The notes under the pieces: generated by a model
Databases searched by the model: none
Seen by the model: the letters and a program-made list of their open reading frames with translations, nothing else
What the model was told of the DNA's origin: nothing
Made by a program: the position numbers and the translations under genes
Source: DATADD01 sp046262355
Lineage (GTDB): Bacteria; Actinomycetota; CADDZG01; WHSQ01
Length of the DNA stretch: 18,393 bases
Direction of reading: 5' to 3'
NCBI GenBank assembly: GCA_046262355.1
Contig: JBHEMX010000084.1
Coordinates: forward strand, 1 to 18,393
In this document: positions 7,302-14,345 of the stretch, in pieces
Position numbering within the stretch: the first letter of the stretch is position 1
Layout of the letters: every line of letters starts with the position of its first letter

Positions 7302-7742
7302 TTAGCCAGCCGCAAGTTGGGCCTGCATCGGCTGATCGTGGACCCGGAAGCTCGAGGTCTTGGGATGGTCTCCGTCGCCGAGAAAGGCGACGACCCTGTA
7401 GCCGCCCGGCTCGGGAAAAGTGATGTCCGCGTTCACCGCGAGCACCGCGCGCTGATCGGCCCCGGCGGGAAGCCCCACCGGACGCCCCATCTCAAGGTCG
7501 CCTTCGACGCGCGTGATCTCGGGGCCGTCCTCGCGCTCGATGCGGATGGTGAAGTGGTGACGGCGGCCCGTTTCCGTGAACGGCACGATGATGCTTAGGG
7601 CGATCCCCATGTGAGTGATCGACGGCGGCCCGTCAGGTCGGAGGCCACGGATCAGGTCGGTCCACCCCGCTCCTGAGATGAACAAGTGCCCGTTATGAAC
7701 CTCCGCGTGGTTCGCCACGACCAGGTACTCGATGGAAGCCAA
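7302..7742 (-). CDS. DUF6941-like conserved hypothetical protein
   Basis: A 146-residue, beta-rich soluble protein without signal peptide or membrane segment. It opens MASIEYLVVANHAEVHNGHLFISGAGW and contains a GIALSIIVPFTETGRRHHF strand pair and a C-terminal AFLGDG. From memory this resembles the actinobacterial DUF6941 family, whose function is unknown to me. The start is a TTG at 7740-7742, chosen because AGGAGG at 7751-7757 stands at ideal distance. It is divergent from the toxin-antitoxin operon and shares an 80-base AT-rich promoter region with it. A TACAAT -10 candidate (7775-7780, minus) could drive it. No partner gene is visible downstream. Confidence 0.72.
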   Translation of the reverse strand: MASIEYLVVANHAEVHNGHLFISGAGWTDLIRGLRPDGPPSITHMGIALSIIVPFTETGRRHHFTIRIEREDGPEITRVEGDLEMGRPVGLPAGADQRAVLAVNADITFPEPGGYRVVAFLGDGDHPKTSSFRVHDQPMQAQLAAG

Positions 7743-7774
7743 AGTCGGTCTCCTCCTGAGCTTCTTGTGTCTTC

Positions 7775-7804
7775 ATTGTAAACATATGTAGACTAGCGTA
7801 AGAT
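7775..7804 (+). promoter_or_regulatory. promoter of the toxin-antitoxin operon with palindromic spacer
   Basis: TTGTAA (7776-7781), a 17-base spacer and TAAGAT (7799-7804) form a good sigma-70-type promoter 19 bases before the toxin start. The spacer contains the palindrome ACATATGT (7782-7789), a plausible autoregulatory operator for the ribbon-helix-helix antitoxin. On the other strand TACAAT (7775-7780) could be a -10 for the divergent DUF6941-like gene, so the two promoters overlap. Confidence 0.6.
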
Positions 7805-7822
7805 AGCCGCGGAGGGCAAGCG

Positions 7823-8113
7823 TTGCTTCAGGATCTGATCGAGGAGTGGCAGTGGGATGACGGCAACCTCGGAGAGCTTGGCAGGCACCGCGTCAGTCGG
7901 CGGCAGGTGGAGCAAGTATGGAGGGGTCGCCCCCGGTTTAGGCGGAACAGGCGGGGGCGGGCGGCGAGCCACCAGATGATCGGTCCCGACGACGGTGGCA
8001 CAATTGTGGTCGTCTGCATCGTCGAGGTCGCGGGGCAGCCGGGGCTGTGGCGTGCGATCACCGGCTGGAAGGCGGAGCCCCGGGAGTGGGGCTGGTACAG
8101 GAGGGCGCGCTGA
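7823..8113 (+). CDS. BrnT-like toxin (type II toxin-antitoxin)
   Basis: A 96-residue basic protein. The start is TTG at 7823 with GGAGGG at 7811-7816. The layout follows BrnT/RelE-fold toxins: an N-terminal WQWDDGNLGELGRHRVS (compare the family's W-D-x2-N-x4-K-H-G-V-S), a run of arginines, a central TIVVVCIVEV strand, and a C-terminal GWKAEPREWGWY (compare A-x-K-A-x2-E-x3-Y). If correct it is a ribosome-independent RNase. The similarity is by pattern and moderate. The stop (8111-8113) is 2 bases before the antitoxin start, so the two genes form one operon, in toxin-first order as in brnTA. Confidence 0.68.
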   Translation: MLQDLIEEWQWDDGNLGELGRHRVSRRQVEQVWRGRPRFRRNRRGRAASHQMIGPDDGGTIVVVCIVEVAGQPGLWRAITGWKAEPREWGWYRRAR

Positions 8114-8115
8114 GC

Positions 8116-8484
8116 ATGGGACGGACCGAGAGGGAGATGGCCGAGGAGCTCTATGAGCACCGTCACGACGAGGGCGAATGGGAGGACGAGCCCGCCGAGG
8201 TTGAGGTAAAGCCGAAGGCGACCAGCGTCGTGTCGTTCCGACTGCCCACCGAGGAGCTCGACGCGCTCGAGGAGGCCGCCGAGCGGGCCGGCGAGAGTGT
8301 GTCCGAGTTCGTGCGGAAGGCTCTCGCGCTGCGCCTGCACGGCAAGCCGATCGGCCCCACGGTCGAGGTGAGTTCTGGGGCCACGAGGCTCGTGGTTCGC
8401 AGCCACGTCGTGACCGAGAGCCGCACCGAATCGGGGGCGGGCGACGTCCCCGACCTCCCGCCGATGCAGGCCGCCATCACCTAA
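8116..8484 (+). CDS. ribbon-helix-helix antitoxin (BrnA/CopG-like)
   Basis: The product is 122 residues. The ATG at 8116 has AGGAGG at 8099-8104. An acidic N-terminus (MAEELYEHRHDEGEWEDEP) is a likely toxin-contacting arm. It is followed by a ribbon-helix-helix core: the strand ATSVVSFRLP, helix EELDALEEAAERAG, and helix SVSEFVRKALALRL. The tail after residue 75 is unstructured-looking. It should neutralise the upstream toxin and repress their common promoter. A longer reading from 8047 overlaps the toxin gene and lacks a ribosome site. Its TAA (8482-8484) overlaps a minus-strand TAG (8481-8483) belonging to a doubtful convergent frame. Confidence 0.75.
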   Translation: MGRTEREMAEELYEHRHDEGEWEDEPAEVEVKPKATSVVSFRLPTEELDALEEAAERAGESVSEFVRKALALRLHGKPIGPTVEVSSGATRLVVRSHVVTESRTESGAGDVPDLPPMQAAIT

Positions 8485-8958
8485 AGGTTGTTGGTCGACC
8501 ACGTCAAGTTGCCGGCTCCCCGCCCCTTGTGATCTGCGTCTCGGCCGCGAGTCGCGGCGGTATGTGCCTCGCGTGCCTTTACGTCTGAGGGTGAGCCAGC
8601 AGACGAGCTTCCGGATTTGGCCGATGACATCGCCGGGATCACGGCTCGCCACATCTCTAAGGAGATCATCCTTGTGGTCGGCCGGCTCCAGCACCGCCTC
8701 GACGATGTTGCCGAGCTTGGTGCCGCGTTTGTAGATCCGTAATTCGTCGTGCCGCCCCTCCGGCATGGGCCAGGGGAAGTAACCCAGTGCCCTCTGGGTC
8801 AGCTTGTCCTCGATGTACACGAGCGTCCTGTTGGTAAGGCGATCCCATCCAGCGGCGTTCCTCAGCTGGGTGGCGGCGTTTAGCGAAGCCCTCCAGAGAG
8901 GTGACTCGCGAAGGGCGACGGCGGCGAGCCGAGTGCTCGCCCCTTCGTCTATCTCAGG
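8481..8958 (-). pseudogene. unidentified gene fragment(s) between antitoxin and acnA
   Basis: I do not recognise this. One minus frame is open from the acnA stop (8958) leftwards and has natural-looking composition to about 8580. It includes LWRASLNAATQLRNAAGWD, then TNRTLVYIEDKLTQRALGYF, ELRIYKRGTKLGNIVEAVLE and DPGDVIGQIRKLVCWL. The only start codon in it is a GTG at 8820; the 45 codons before it look coding too, so the 5' end is probably missing. After about 8580 that frame becomes arginine-rich noise. A second frame then carries REAHTAATRGRDADHKGRG and stops at 8481. This could be one damaged gene or two remnants. No RNA or other signal was seen in these 470 bases. Confidence 0.35.
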
Positions 8959-11722
8959 ACTTGCCGGCGTCCGCCGCCAGCATGCGGCGCAGCACCATCT
9001 GCAGCACCCCGCCGTTGCGGTAGTAGTCGAGCTCGACCCGCGAGTCGATGCGGCACTCGACCGAGAAGCTCACCTCGCCGCCGTCGTCGCGGCGCGCCGT
9101 CACGGTGAGGTCCGCGTGCGGCTCGAGGCCCTCGGCGATCCCGTCGATCGAGTACGTCTCACGACCGTCGAGGCCGAGCGACTCGGGGCTTTCGTTCGGC
9201 AGGAACTGCAGCGGCAGCACGCCCATCCCGACGAGGTTGCTGCGGTGGATGCGCTCGAAGCTCTGGGCGATGACCGCGCGGACCCCCTGTAGCAGCGGGC
9301 CCTTGGCGGCCCAGTCCCGGGAACTGCCCGAGCCGTACTCCTTGCCTGCGATCACGATCAGCGGCACGCCCTCCCCGGCGTAGCGCTCGGCCGCGTCGAA
9401 GATCGTCATCTCGTCGCCGTCGGGGAGGTGGCTCGTCCACCCGCCCTCGCGCTCCGCGAGCTCGTTGCGGAGCCGGATGTTGGCGAACGTGCCGCGCGCC
9501 ATGACCTCGTGGTTGCCGCGCCGCGAGCCGTAGCTGTTGAAATCTCTTATCTCGACGTCGTGCTCGATCAGGTAGCGCCCAGCGGGTGACTTCGGCGCGA
9601 TGGCCCCCGCCGGAGAGATGTGATCGGTGGTCACGGAATCGGCCACGAGCGCCAGCACGCGTGCGCCGGAGATGTCCTGCAGCGGTTCCGGCTCCGGCCC
9701 GATGTCCGAGAAGAACGTCGGCTCGCGCACGTAGGTCGACTCGGGCCGCCAATCGTAAAGCGCGCCTTCGGGCGAGGGCAGCTCCTTCCAGCGCTCCTCG
9801 CCCTCGAAGACCTTGGCGTACTCCTCGCCGAAGTATTCCGTGCGGACCGCCGACATGGCCTCTTGGATCTCCTCGTTGCTCGGCCAGATGTCCTTGAGGT
9901 ACACCGGGTTGCCGGAGCCGTCCTCGCCGAGCGGATCGCTCGAGAGGTCGATGTTCGCCGTGCCCGCGAGCGCGTAGGCGACGACGAGCGGCGGAGAGGC
10001 GAGGTAGCTCGCCTTGACCTGAGGGTGGATGCGGCCCTCGAAGTTGCGGTTGCCCGACAGGACCGAGACGACCGCGAGATCGTGCTCGTCGATCGCGTCC
10101 GAGATCGGCTCCGGCAGCGGGCCAGAGTTGCCGATGCAGGTCGTGCACCCATAGCCCACGACGTGGAAGCCGAGCTTCTCCAGAGGCTCGATCAGCCTTG
10201 CGTTCTCGAGGTACTTGGTCACGACGCGCGACCCCGGCGCGGTCGAGGTCTTGACCCACGGCTTGGCCTTGAGCCCGCGCTCGACGGCCTTGCGGGCGAC
10301 CAGCCCGGCGCCGAGCATGACCGAGGGATTCGAGGTGTTCGTGCAGCTCGTTATCGCCGCGATCACGATGTTGCCGTCGCTGAGGCACAGCTTGTCGTCG
10401 ACCTCGGCGCCCGCTGCTTCCTCGGACGGTGACTCGACCTTGCCGGGAACGCGGCCGCCCTCGCCGGCCCAGCGGCCGATGGCGACCTCGACCTCCTTGC
10501 CGTTGGTTCCGTGCACGTCGGTGAAGCTGTCCCACATCTTCGACAGCGGGACCCGGTCCTGCGGCCGGCGCGGCCCTGCGATGCTCGGCTCCACACTGTC
10601 GAGTTTGAGCTCGAGGGTCTCGCTGTAGGACGCGTCGGGCGTCTCATCCGTGCGGAACAGCCTCTGTTCCTTGGCGTAGCGTTCGACGACGTCGATGAGC
10701 TCGTCGGGGCGCCCGGTGAGCCTCAGGTACTCGAGCGTCTGATCGTCGATCGGGAAGAGCGCCGCGGTCGCCCCATACTCGGGGCACATGTTCGAGATCG
10801 TGGCCCGGTCGGCGACCCCGAGGCTCGAGAGCCCCCGGCCGAAGAACTCGACGAACTTCCCGACCACGCCGTGACCCCGGAGGATCTCGGTGACCGTGAG
10901 CACGAGGTCTGTCGCGGTGACCCCGAGCTGCAGCGAGCCCGTCATGCGGAAGCCTACGACCTTGGGCGTGAGCAGTGGCATCGGTTGTCCCAGCATCGCG
11001 GCCTCGGCCTCGATGCCACCGACGCCCCAGCCGAGCACGCCGAGCCCGTTGATCATCGTCGTGTGCGAGTCCGTGCCGACGAGCGAGTCGGGCACCGCCA
11101 GCTTGGCGCCGTCCTCGTCGCTCACGCGCACGACGCCGGCGAGGTACTCGAGGTTGACCTGGTGCACGATCCCCATGCCGGGCGGCACGACTCGGAAGCC
11201 GGCGAACGCCTGCTGCGCCCAGCGCAGCAGCGAGTAGCGCTCGTGGTTGCGCTCGTACTCGCGGTCGACGTTGATGCGAAACGATGACTCGGTCCCGAAG
11301 GCGTCGACCTGTACGGAGTGGTCCACGACGAGGTCCACCGGGACGAGGGGGTCGACGCGCGCCGGGTCGCCACCGGCGCGCTCCAGCGCCGAGCGCATCG
11401 CGGCGAGGTCGACGACCGCAGGCACACCGGTGAAATCCTGCAGGATCACGCGCGCCGGTGAGTAGGGGAACTCCCGCTCGTCGACCGGCTTCTGACCCCA
11501 CGCGGCGAGCGCGGCGACGTCGTCCTCGGTCGCGTGCTCGGTCCCGGCGACGCGAAGCAGGTTCTCGAGCAGGATCTTGACGGTCATCGGGATGCGGTCG
11601 AGCTCGGCGAGGTTGGCTGCCTCGAGCGCGCCGAGGTCGAACATGTCGACGGCGCCCAAGCCCGTGTCGAAGGAGCGTCTCGCTCCGAACGGGTCGCCGC
11701 TGGCGCGAGGGGTGACATTCAC
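8954..11722 (-). CDS. acnA: aconitate hydratase AcnA
   Basis: A canonical monofunctional aconitase A of about 922 residues, interconverting citrate and isocitrate in the cytoplasm. The start is GTG at 11720-11722 with AGGAGG 5 bases upstream. The frame is open to 11776, but the 18 extra residues look non-coding. Domains 1-3 carry VGTDSHTTMINGLGVLGWGV (near residue 217) and the [4Fe-4S] ligands in AAITSCTNTSNPS (near 459) and GYGCTTCIGNSG (near 526). The swivel domain carries AGKEYGSGSSRDWAAKG (near 799) and a conserved QSFERIHRSNLVGMGVLPL. All catalytic motifs are intact. It follows the tyrosine autokinase on the same strand, separated by a hairpin, so it is probably transcribed alone. Confidence 0.97.
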   Translation of the reverse strand: MNVTPRASGDPFGARRSFDTGLGAVDMFDLGALEAANLAELDRIPMTVKILLENLLRVAGTEHATEDDVAALAAWGQKPVDEREFPYSPARVILQDFTGVPAVVDLAAMRSALERAGGDPARVDPLVPVDLVVDHSVQVDAFGTESSFRINVDREYERNHERYSLLRWAQQAFAGFRVVPPGMGIVHQVNLEYLAGVVRVSDEDGAKLAVPDSLVGTDSHTTMINGLGVLGWGVGGIEAEAAMLGQPMPLLTPKVVGFRMTGSLQLGVTATDLVLTVTEILRGHGVVGKFVEFFGRGLSSLGVADRATISNMCPEYGATAALFPIDDQTLEYLRLTGRPDELIDVVERYAKEQRLFRTDETPDASYSETLELKLDSVEPSIAGPRRPQDRVPLSKMWDSFTDVHGTNGKEVEVAIGRWAGEGGRVPGKVESPSEEAAGAEVDDKLCLSDGNIVIAAITSCTNTSNPSVMLGAGLVARKAVERGLKAKPWVKTSTAPGSRVVTKYLENARLIEPLEKLGFHVVGYGCTTCIGNSGPLPEPISDAIDEHDLAVVSVLSGNRNFEGRIHPQVKASYLASPPLVVAYALAGTANIDLSSDPLGEDGSGNPVYLKDIWPSNEEIQEAMSAVRTEYFGEEYAKVFEGEERWKELPSPEGALYDWRPESTYVREPTFFSDIGPEPEPLQDISGARVLALVADSVTTDHISPAGAIAPKSPAGRYLIEHDVEIRDFNSYGSRRGNHEVMARGTFANIRLRNELAEREGGWTSHLPDGDEMTIFDAAERYAGEGVPLIVIAGKEYGSGSSRDWAAKGPLLQGVRAVIAQSFERIHRSNLVGMGVLPLQFLPNESPESLGLDGRETYSIDGIAEGLEPHADLTVTARRDDGGEVSFSVECRIDSRVELDYYRNGGVLQMVLRRMLAADAGKS

Positions 11723-11782
11723 GAAGCCTCCTCGGCTTTTCGAGGGATGTGGGGCGCGAGGGCGCTCCGAGGCCATGATATC

Positions 11783-11800
11783 GGCGGCTCAGAGGCCGCC
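11783..11800 (-). terminator. hairpin between tyrosine autokinase and acnA
   Basis: GGCGGC and GCCGCC pair around a 6-base loop, 17 bases after the autokinase stop (11817) and before the acnA ribosome site. There is no T-run. It could be a weak terminator or an mRNA stabiliser. Confidence 0.35.
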
Positions 11801-11816
11801 GGGAGGGCGGTCGCCT

Positions 11817-13025
11817 CTAACGCTGGCCGATCAGGTCGTCGCTCTTGTCGGCCTTCGAGCGCCGGCGCGAGTCCTTGTAGCTGTAGGAGTAGTAGCCGTA
11901 GTCGGGCGTGTAGGTGCGCGCCTTGGAGGGGTCGAAGTTGTTGAGCACGGCCCCGATGATCTTGGCGTGAACCCGCTCGAGCTGGCGGCTGGCGAGGTCG
12001 ACGGCCTTGCGCGTCGTGTGCTCGGCGTCGACCACGAACAGCACCGCGTCCACGAGCCGCCCGAGCGTGAGCGTGTCGGCGACCGCAAGGGCGGGGGCGG
12101 AGTCGATCAGGATGAAGTCGACCTCTCGGAGCTCGATCAAGGTCTTGCTCATGGCGTCCGAGCCGAGCAGCTCGCCCGGGTTGGCCGGAACGGGCCCGCT
12201 GGGAACGAGCTGGAGGTTGTCGATCTCGGTCGGCTCGAGCACCTCGCCGATGTCCACCTCGCCGATGAGCACGGTGGCGAGACCCATCCGGTTCTCGAGT
12301 CCGAAGAAGCGGTGCAGGCGCGGCTTGCGCAGATCGGCCGAGACGATCGCGACACGCTTTCCGGCGCGTGCCAGCGCCACACCGAGGTTCGCCGTTGTCG
12401 CGGTCTTGCCGTCGCCGGGATGAGGACTCGTGATCACGATTGTGCGGGCGCCCTGACTGGACGCGGCGAACAAGATCCCGGTCCGAAGCGTTCGATAGGC
12501 CTCGCCGGCTGCGGAGTCCGGTTTAGAGGCCGCAGCGAGGAACGGCTTGCGCCGCCTCTTCCACGTCTTGACGCGCGGGACGACGGCAAGCACCGGCGCG
12601 CCAAGATGAGCCTCGAGGTCGTCGCGCCCACGGAGGCGATCGTCGAGCCGCTCCCGAGCGAATGCAACGCCGACTCCCGCTGCTAGTCCCGCGGCTATGG
12701 CCAGTCCTGCGTTCTGCAAGTGGTTCGGACGTGCCGGGCTTGCCGGCAACTCAGCCGGCGCGAGCACCTGGCCCACGCGCAGCGTGTCTGGAGGAGTGAG
12801 GTTGCTAAGCTGTTGCTGCAGCACCGCAATCTGACTCACGACCGTGTTCGCCTGTGCCTCGAGACTTGCAACCTTTGATTCGCTCTCCTCTGCCTCGATC
12901 TCAGCATTGATGTCGCGAAGCTGTCGGTTGAGCGTCTGGAGTTGATCTTGCACGGATTGCGACGACGCGAGCAGCTCGTCGAGCGCCTGGTTGCGCCGGC
13001 CCGTGCTCACCACCGCGGTCGTCAT
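11817..13025 (-). CDS. BY-kinase (CapB/CpsD/Wzc-type tyrosine autokinase), N-terminally truncated
   Basis: The product is 402 residues. Residues 13-75 are a coiled coil from the end of a Wzz/chain-length domain. Residues 105-123 are the second membrane segment (LAIAAGLAAGVGVAF). Residues 175-365 are the kinase: Walker A in PHPGDGKT (201-208), Walker A' in AIVSADLRKP (226-235), Walker B in FILIDSAPAL (304-313). The tail carries a tyrosine cluster (Y372, 376, 378, 379, 381, 383) followed by a basic end, the usual autophosphorylation site. Such enzymes control exopolysaccharide chain length and export. The first membrane segment and most of the Wzz domain are missing, and an in-frame TAG lies 9 bases before the ATG at 13025. 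No glycosyltransferase, Wzx or Wzy genes are nearby. It may be inactive or serve as a cytoplasm-facing stub. Confidence 0.88.
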   Translation of the reverse strand: MTTAVVSTGRRNQALDELLASSQSVQDQLQTLNRQLRDINAEIEAEESESKVASLEAQANTVVSQIAVLQQQLSNLTPPDTLRVGQVLAPAELPASPARPNHLQNAGLAIAAGLAAGVGVAFARERLDDRLRGRDDLEAHLGAPVLAVVPRVKTWKRRRKPFLAAASKPDSAAGEAYRTLRTGILFAASSQGARTIVITSPHPGDGKTATTANLGVALARAGKRVAIVSADLRKPRLHRFFGLENRMGLATVLIGEVDIGEVLEPTEIDNLQLVPSGPVPANPGELLGSDAMSKTLIELREVDFILIDSAPALAVADTLTLGRLVDAVLFVVDAEHTTRKAVDLASRQLERVHAKIIGAVLNNFDPSKARTYTPDYGYYSYSYKDSRRRSKADKSDDLIGQR

Positions 13026-13185
13026 GCTGATCTATCTGTCCCTGTGGCCGTTCGCAGGGACCGCTGCGATCTCGTCGAACATGGGCGTCGGCATCGCTGC
13101 GAGCGCGGTTCTCCACCTGGCCGTCGCGCTGGCTTCAGCACGCTACATGTCCCGCCGCCGGGCACCCAATACGCCTCACCCGTAG
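12991..13185 (+). pseudogene. C-terminal fragment of a membrane protein
   Basis: The plus frame (first possible start TTG at 12991, no ribosome site) reads VLTTAVVMLIYLSLWPFAG, then MGVGIAASAVLHLAVALASA and a basic tail (RYMSRRR), ending in TAG at 13183-13185. That gives two hydrophobic helices with codon usage like real genes. It overlaps the 5' end of the autokinase gene on the other strand, and upstream of about 12990 the frame turns to unnatural serine-rich sequence. I read it as the tail of a polytopic membrane protein cut at a rearrangement junction. The family is unknown. Confidence 0.4.
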
Positions 13186-13197
13186 GCCGGCGCGGGT

Positions 13198-14289
13198 TTG
13201 AAGGGCCTTGAGATCACGCGGCGACGGCTGCACAACTCGGGGCTGACCGAGACCTCGTTCGAGGCCCCAGACGAGGTCGTTCGTTGGCACGGCGCGATGC
13301 AGGCGCAGGACTACGGCCCGGCGAAGTGGTCGATCGGGCAACGCGCCACGAAGCTCGTCGACGCGGACCTCGACCGGGCCCTGGCGACGGGATCGATCTT
13401 GCGTACGCACGTGCTGAGACCGACCTGGCACTTCGTCGCGCGCGATGACATCCGGTGGCTGCTCGCGCTCACCGGTCCGCGCGTGCAGCAGCACAATGGG
13501 CCGCGCTATCGCGAGCTCGAGCTCGACGAGCGCACGTGCGCCCGGTGCGAAGCGCTGATCGTCTCGGCGCTCGAAGGCGGGAACCATCTCACGAGGAACG
13601 CGATCGCCGGACTCCTCGATGACGCAGGTATCAACAGGTCGGGCCAGCGCCTTCCGTTCATCCTCATGCATTGCGAGCTGGAGGCCGCGATCTCCAGCGG
13701 GCCGCTTGTCGGCAAGCAGCAAACGTACGCGCTCCTCGAGGAACGCGCTCCCAACGCTCGTCGGCTGGAGCGGGATGAGGCGCTGGCTGAGCTAGCGCGC
13801 CGCTACCTGACGAGCCACGGCCCCGCAACCGTCCAGGACCTGCGCTGGTGGTCGAGCCTGACGCTCGCCGACATCAGGAAGGCGCTCGACATGCTGGGCT
13901 CCGAAGTGCAGAGCGAGACGATTGACGGCATCACGTTGTGGGCGATGGCGTCGGACGTAAGTCCTCCGCCGATCAAGCGCGGCGTGTACCTGCTACAGCC
14001 GTACGACGAGCTCGTCGTCGGATACACCGAGTCCCGCTACTTCGGTGGCCCGCGCGCCGCGGCTGCGCGGGCCGCATGGAGAGATCGCAGTCTGCCGAAC
14101 GGCGTTGTCATCCTGAACGGCCGCGTTGCCGGGCACTGGAGACGCACGATCGAGAGGGACTCCCTCAAGGTTGAGGTCGTCCTATACGAAGATCCGAAGC
14201 CGGGTGACGTGCGGGCGCTGGAGGCAGGGGCGGAGGATCTAGGTCGTTTCCTAGGGCGCCGGGTGAGGCTGGAGGCGACGCGGCTCTGA
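13198..14289 (+). CDS. winged-helix DNA-binding protein, AlkZ/HTH_42-like glycosylase
   Basis: A 363-residue member of the HTH_42 (PF06224) family, which includes the AlkZ/YcaQ DNA glycosylases that excise bulky alkyl adducts and unhook crosslinks. Visible features are an N-terminal helical part (ITRRRLHNSGL), the motif MQAQDYGPAKWS with Q35 and Q37 matching the catalytic Q-x-Q of AlkZ, and then RTHVLRPTWHFVARDDIRWLLALTGPR, typical of the family. A central winged-helix region (ARRYLTSHGPATVQDLRWWS) and a C-terminal beta domain (GVYLLQPYDELVVGY) follow. The start is uncertain: the TTG at 13198 is the first option and lacks a clear ribosome site. It is a lone plus-strand gene convergent with garR. 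Whether it is a glycosylase or only DNA-binding is inference. Confidence 0.82.
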   Translation: MKGLEITRRRLHNSGLTETSFEAPDEVVRWHGAMQAQDYGPAKWSIGQRATKLVDADLDRALATGSILRTHVLRPTWHFVARDDIRWLLALTGPRVQQHNGPRYRELELDERTCARCEALIVSALEGGNHLTRNAIAGLLDDAGINRSGQRLPFILMHCELEAAISSGPLVGKQQTYALLEERAPNARRLERDEALAELARRYLTSHGPATVQDLRWWSSLTLADIRKALDMLGSEVQSETIDGITLWAMASDVSPPPIKRGVYLLQPYDELVVGYTESRYFGGPRAAAARAAWRDRSLPNGVVILNGRVAGHWRRTIERDSLKVEVVLYEDPKPGDVRALEAGAEDLGRFLGRRVRLEATRL

Positions 14290-14345
14290 TGGCACGTCAA
14301 TGGGTCGCGAGGTCGCATGCTACGCAGGCGGTGTTCGTTGAGCCC

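Noticed and set aside
7828..8820. 330-residue minus-strand frame across the toxin-antitoxin pair
   Set aside because: Only the first ~80 residues look natural; the rest is antisense to two genes with good ribosome sites and family features.
11722..11776. Extended acnA start at 11776
   Set aside because: The 18 extra residues are not family-like and there is no ribosome site there, whereas the GTG at 11722 has AGGAGG at proper distance.
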